Source: Polaromonas sp. YR568 (GTDB lineage Bacteria; Pseudomonadota; Gammaproteobacteria; Burkholderiales; Burkholderiaceae_C). From it: 44,103 nucleotides of DNA. Below, one piece after another: positions 40,430 to 44,103 of the stretch; position 1 is the stretch's first letter; every line of letters begins with the position of its first letter. The stretch spans positions 1-44,103 of the forward strand of contig CAMARI010000004.1 in the NCBI GenBank assembly GCA_945860515.1, given 5' to 3'. Under the pieces are notes generated by a model. It was not told the DNA's origin and did no database searches. It saw only the letters and a list, made by a program, of their open reading frames with translations. The position numbers were made by a program, and so were the translations under genes.

Positions 40430-41563
40430 ATGAATAAACTCATCAAAACCCTGGCTCTGCTGCTTGTTCTCGTGGGGGCACCCACAGTTCAGGCTGACCG
40501 CATCAAGGACTTGGTCAGCATCGCCGCCAACCGCAGCAACCAGTTGATCGGCTACGGCCTCGTGGTGGGTTTGCAAGGCACGGGGGATGGCACTGACCTG
40601 TCGTTCACCACCCAAAGCATGAAAACCCTGCTGAACCGTTTGGGCGTGGATTCCGAAAACCCGCTGACAGACTTTGAGGCCGCCGGCAGTGGCGCCAAAA
40701 TCGACCTCAAAAATGTCGCCGCTGTGATGATCACCGCCGAGCTTCCGGGCATGGCCAAGCCGGGCCAACGGATTGACATCAATATCTCTGCGATCGGTAA
40801 ATCAACCAGCCTTCGCGGCGGCACTTTGCTGCTGACCAGTTTGCGCGGGGCTGACGGCGAAATTTATGCGCTGGCCCAGGGCGCCTTGATGGCCACCAGT
40901 GTCAGCGCTGGCGCTGCCGGCTCCAGCGTGTCGACTGGCGTGACGACCTCTTCACGCATTCCCGGCGGGGCGACGATAGAAAAAGTGGTCGACAACCCTT
41001 TTGACAAGTCTGACAACATCGTGCTCAATCTGCGCGAGAGCGACTACACCACCGCCTCCAGCATCACCCAAGCCATCAACGCTCAATTTGGTTCGGATGT
41101 TGCCCGCGCAATTGACGCCGTGTCGATTGTCGTGCGCGCGCCCTTGAACCCCAGCCAACGGGTCAACTTTGTCAGCCTGATTGAAAACATCGATGTTCAA
41201 CCCGGAGAGCCACCTGCACGGGTGGTGGTCAACGCCCGTACCGGTACCGTGGTCATCAGCCGCAATGTGCGCGTCACGGCCGCTGCAGTCAATCACGGCA
41301 GTATCAGCGTGTCGGTTGCCGTGACCAACGAGGTCTCGCAACCCGGCCCGCTCTCGCAGGGCACCACAACCGCGGTTCAAAATGCCACCGAGATCAAGGT
41401 CAGCGAGGCGAACAAGCCGATGTTCCTGTTCCAGCCTGGGGTTGATTTGCGCCAAATTGTGGATGCCGTGAACCAGGTGGGTGCCACCACCTCAGCCTTG
41501 ATCGCTATTCTCGAAGCCCTCAAAAGCTCCGGCAGTCTGCGGGCCGAGTTGCTGGTCATCTAG
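40430..41563 (+). CDS. flgI: P-ring protein FlgI
   Basis: FlgI forms the periplasmic P ring and needs FlgA. The 377 residues start with a signal peptide (LIKTLALLLVLVGAPTVQA, cleavage before DRIKDLVSIA) and show the family core (NQLIGYGLVVGLQGTGDGTD, PGMAKPGQRIDINISAIGKS and VVVNARTGTVVISRNVRVTA). The length is typical. Confidence 0.96.
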   Translation: MNKLIKTLALLLVLVGAPTVQADRIKDLVSIAANRSNQLIGYGLVVGLQGTGDGTDLSFTTQSMKTLLNRLGVDSENPLTDFEAAGSGAKIDLKNVAAVMITAELPGMAKPGQRIDINISAIGKSTSLRGGTLLLTSLRGADGEIYALAQGALMATSVSAGAAGSSVSTGVTTSSRIPGGATIEKVVDNPFDKSDNIVLNLRESDYTTASSITQAINAQFGSDVARAIDAVSIVVRAPLNPSQRVNFVSLIENIDVQPGEPPARVVVNARTGTVVISRNVRVTAAAVNHGSISVSVAVTNEVSQPGPLSQGTTTAVQNATEIKVSEANKPMFLFQPGVDLRQIVDAVNQVGATTSALIAILEALKSSGSLRAELLVI

Positions 41564-41574
41564 AGCTTAAAAAC

Positions 41575-42087
41575 ATGGACGCTTTGTCAAACACCCTTCA
41601 AGCGCCTGCCAACGCGGAGCCCCTGACCAGCGGCTACCTCGATTTCAACGGCCTGGGCAAACTCAAGGGGCAGGCCCGCAGCGACGCCAAAGCCGCCACC
41701 CGAGAAACCGCGCAGCAGTTTGAGGCCATGTTTTTGCAGATGATGCTCAAGTCCATGCGCGATGCAAGCGTTAAAAGCGATCTCAACGAGTCCTCCGGCA
41801 AAGACACGTTTGAGGGCATGTTTGACAAAGAAATTTCTGTGGCCATGGCCAAACGCAACAGCCTGGGCCTGGCTGATTTGCTGGTCAAGCACATGCCCAA
41901 CAACACAGCGCCTGCAGATAACCCAGCAGGCCCGGCAGCCACCGCCGAGCTGCTCAAAGCACGCGGCCCCATGACACTGCAGCCAGCCCCGGCCAGTGCG
42001 GTGTCGCTGCAACCGCCCGCCCCCGTGCTGGCGCCCTTGCCGCGCCGCGACGGGCCCATGTCACTGAAAGGCCTGCGTTATGAGTGA
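41575..42087 (+). CDS. flgJ: Rod-cap protein FlgJ, rod-binding domain only
   Basis: FlgJ caps the growing rod; in many gamma- and betaproteobacteria it also has a C-terminal peptidoglycan hydrolase. This product has only 170 residues. The rod-binding domain (TAQQFEAMFLQMMLKSMRDA-like: AQQFEAMFLQMMLKSMRDAS, then LGLADLLVKHM) is followed by a Pro/Ala-rich tail and no glucosaminidase. It overlaps the flgK start by 8 nt. The missing enzyme may be supplied by the LysM/lysozyme-like gene at 31798. Confidence 0.93.
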   Translation: MDALSNTLQAPANAEPLTSGYLDFNGLGKLKGQARSDAKAATRETAQQFEAMFLQMMLKSMRDASVKSDLNESSGKDTFEGMFDKEISVAMAKRNSLGLADLLVKHMPNNTAPADNPAGPAATAELLKARGPMTLQPAPASAVSLQPPAPVLAPLPRRDGPMSLKGLRYE

Positions 42088-44103
42088 TATGGCCGGCATT
42101 GCTGGCAATGCCGTCAGCGTCTACCAGCAGGCACTGACCACGGTCAGTAACAACATTGCCAACGTCGCCACCGACGGCTACTCGCGCCAGGATGTTTCGC
42201 TGTCCTCCCTGCCTGTGACCCCCGTGGGGTCGGTGTTTTTGGGTTCAGGGGTGGCGGTTGACCGGATCATGCGCCAGTACAACGCATTCATTGAGTCGAA
42301 CATGCGCAACAGCGGCAGCGACCTGGCCAGCCAGGAGCCGATGGTCAATTACGCCAACCGGGTGGTTGACATCATGGGCGGCCAAACCATGGGGCTGAGC
42401 TCCGCCCTGGACCAGTTTTTCTCATCGGCCCGCCTGCTGTCTTCTGACGCCTCGTCGACGGTTTTGCGCAGCAACTATATTCGCGATGCCCAGGGCATTG
42501 CCGATCGTTTTGGGCAACTCTCGGCCCAGCTCGACCTGGTGCAAGGGGAAACCCAAAACCTGGTCGAAAGCGCGGTTGGCCAGATCAACGCCCTGACCGG
42601 GCAACTCGCGCTGGTCAACGGCCAGCTAACCAAACAGCGCACCGAGCAGGCGCAGCCGCCCGACCTGCTCGACCAACGCGACCTCTTGCTCAAACAGTTG
42701 TCGGCTTTTGCCCGCGTCAACACCGCCTTCAGCGCCAACGGCACGGTCACTGTCAGCCTGGGGTCGACCATGACCAAGGACGTGGTGGTCAATGGCAACA
42801 CTGCCACGCGTATTGCCGCCAACTACAACGCCGGCTCTCCCGAAAAAGTCGCCTTGGTGCTGGACCCTTACGGCAGCCCGTCGTCCCTGTCGGGCATCAC
42901 CAGCGGCAGCTTGGCCGGCTTGACCACCTTTCGCGAACAGGTTCTGGGCAGCTCCCGCAACACGCTGGACTCCCTGGCGCGGGTTTTTGTCAATGAAACC
43001 AACGCCATCCAGCAGCAAGGCATCGACGGCTATGGCGGGGTCGGCCAGGCCCTGTTCAAGGTCAACCCAACAGGTAACAGTGCGAGCTCTGTGCGGGTAT
43101 CGTTTGATGACCCCTTGCGCGTCGCAGCAGCAGCCCAGTTTCGGGTCATCTCAGGGGCCAACAACACCAGCACCACCAACGCCAGTGTCAGCTACAGCGC
43201 TGCGCCAGCCAATACCCCTGCCGGCCCGGCCATGTTGGCCGCTGCCCTGGTCAACAACGAACACCCGAGCGCCGCCCGCACCGTCAAGGTTTCCGGCGCG
43301 CTGCCGCTGACAGGCGTTGCCACGGTTGCAAACGGTCTGCAAGACGTCAGCATTTTTCTGAACGATTTGCAGCCCGGCCAGCAGCTCCAAGTGTTGACCC
43401 GCGACGGACGTCAGGTGCTGGGCCAGTCGATCGCCGGAGACGCCGCGCTGCAAGGCGCACTGCTGAAAACCGACAACGGTTTTGCGGCTGGCGCCAGCTA
43501 CAGCGCCAGCTATCTGAATGTGTCTGGCACCGCCGGCTACAAGGGCATGAACGTGTTCTACGGGGCCCAGGCCAAAGTGCAGCTGCAGCCGGTCTATGAC
43601 AGCAAAGACCAAATTTCGGGCACCAAGGCTTTTCCGGCTGTGCTGCAGGGCGGCCGAATGGCGGCCAGCACCACCGGCCTTGGCGCCAACGCGCTGGTTC
43701 TGAATGGCATCGCCCTGGGCGCTTTGGCCGACCCGGCAGCCAGCACCACCTTGCAAGCCGATGCAGTGGCGACCTGGATCAATGTAAAAACCACTCAAAC
43801 CGGCGTCACGGCCACAGCCCGCAATGAGATTCGGGTTCAGCCCAGCGACTTTAAATTCGGCATGCCGCTGGTCATCAACGGGGTCAGTGTCGACACCGCC
43901 AGCGTGACGCATGTCAACGGCCTGGTGAACGTGATCAACAGCACGGCCGGTGTAAACGTCAAGGCCAGCAGCACGGTCAATGGCGAACTGGTCCTGACCA
44001 ACGTCAGCGGCTCAGAAGGCAAGGACATTGCCATAGCGGCCACCAATATCGCCGGCTCTAGCACCATCAATGCCCTGGGCCTGAGCTCGGGCACCTACCG
44101 GGG
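42080..44103 (+). CDS. flgK: Hook-filament junction protein FlgK (3' truncated by window edge)
   Basis: FlgK (HAP1) joins hook and filament. The frame starts at the ATG at 42080, overlapping flgJ, and stays open to the window end (674 codons). The N-terminus is typical (YQQALTTVSNNIANVATDGY, then SRQDVSL). The FlgK middle includes LDQFFSSARLLSSDASSTVL and PDLLDQRDLLLKQLSAFARV. Near the end it contains a segment like a flagellin hook-IN motif (VINGVSVDTASVTHVNGLVN, then LVLTNVSGSEGKDIAIAATN). FlgK is usually 550-650 residues in total, so this one is large even before its conserved C-terminus. Confidence 0.94.
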   Translation, partial: MSDMAGIAGNAVSVYQQALTTVSNNIANVATDGYSRQDVSLSSLPVTPVGSVFLGSGVAVDRIMRQYNAFIESNMRNSGSDLASQEPMVNYANRVVDIMGGQTMGLSSALDQFFSSARLLSSDASSTVLRSNYIRDAQGIADRFGQLSAQLDLVQGETQNLVESAVGQINALTGQLALVNGQLTKQRTEQAQPPDLLDQRDLLLKQLSAFARVNTAFSANGTVTVSLGSTMTKDVVVNGNTATRIAANYNAGSPEKVALVLDPYGSPSSLSGITSGSLAGLTTFREQVLGSSRNTLDSLARVFVNETNAIQQQGIDGYGGVGQALFKVNPTGNSASSVRVSFDDPLRVAAAAQFRVISGANNTSTTNASVSYSAAPANTPAGPAMLAAALVNNEHPSAARTVKVSGALPLTGVATVANGLQDVSIFLNDLQPGQQLQVLTRDGRQVLGQSIAGDAALQGALLKTDNGFAAGASYSASYLNVSGTAGYKGMNVFYGAQAKVQLQPVYDSKDQISGTKAFPAVLQGGRMAASTTGLGANALVLNGIALGALADPAASTTLQADAVATWINVKTTQTGVTATARNEIRVQPSDFKFGMPLVINGVSVDTASVTHVNGLVNVINSTAGVNVKASSTVNGELVLTNVSGSEGKDIAIAATNIAGSSTINALGLSSGTYR

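Overview
The window is almost wholly a flagellar chromosome region of a Gram-negative, polarly flagellated proteobacterium. P and L ring genes (flgI, flgH) show the Gram-negative envelope. The pair flhF/flhG(fleN), a FleQ-like sigma54 activator and sigma54-type promoters point to the polar-flagellum hierarchy known from Pseudomonas and Vibrio. By general protein resemblance I would guess a betaproteobacterium (Burkholderiales, Comamonadaceae-like), but no rRNA or housekeeping gene is present to prove it.

Layout. (1) 1-266: 3' end of a Sel1-repeat gene, convergent with motB. (2) 263-7741, minus strand: flhA-flhF-flhG-fliA, then fliS and motA-motB. A strong sigma54-type promoter precedes flhA, and a candidate sigma28 promoter precedes fliS. 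(3) 7951-15044, plus strand: fliK-L-M-N-O-P-Q-R-flhB, the export gate, C-ring and hook-ruler operon. (4) 15074-17909: three coupled or closely spaced genes, namely a DamX-like membrane protein and two unrecognised proteins. (5) 17928-19085, minus strand: a FleQ-like activator reduced to AAA+ and HTH domains. (6) 19284-26244, plus strand: an accessory cassette with an 11-unit Sel1 protein, a degenerate PLD-like/J-domain fusion, a protein of fifteen 25-residue W-D-W repeats, a small ORF and an 850-residue Sel1 protein. (7) 26285-29948: a sigma28-type promoter followed by flgP, flgT, a FimV/LysM-like secreted protein, a second FliK-like protein and a stand-alone FlhB C-terminal domain (FlhX). (8) 29933-31672, minus strand: flgN, flgM (sigma28-type promoter) and flgA (sigma54-type promoter). 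(9) 31798-32889: a LysM plus lysozyme-like gene. (10) 33107 to the window end: flgB-C-D-E-F-G-H-I-J-K behind a sigma54-type promoter; flgK runs off the edge.

How it works together (inference from family knowledge): the FleQ-like activator with sigma54 would switch on flhA-flhF-flhG-fliA, flgA and flgB-K. FliA, held by FlgM until the hook is complete, would then switch on flgMN, flgPT and fliS. FlhF/FlhG set polar placement and number. FlgP and FlgT suggest extra basal-body disks or rings of the Vibrio type.

Unusual points are the solenoid-protein cassette in the middle of the locus, a duplicated specificity-switch pair (FliK2-FlhX), a single-domain FlgJ with a separate LysM/lysozyme-like protein, an oversized hook protein FlgE (1121 residues), an already 674-residue incomplete FlgK, and in-frame repeats in fliK, fliL and flgA. 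No tRNA, rRNA, insertion sequence or CRISPR array was seen. The only gap over 300 bases without a confident gene is 23345-23691, which holds a hairpin and one possible small ORF.
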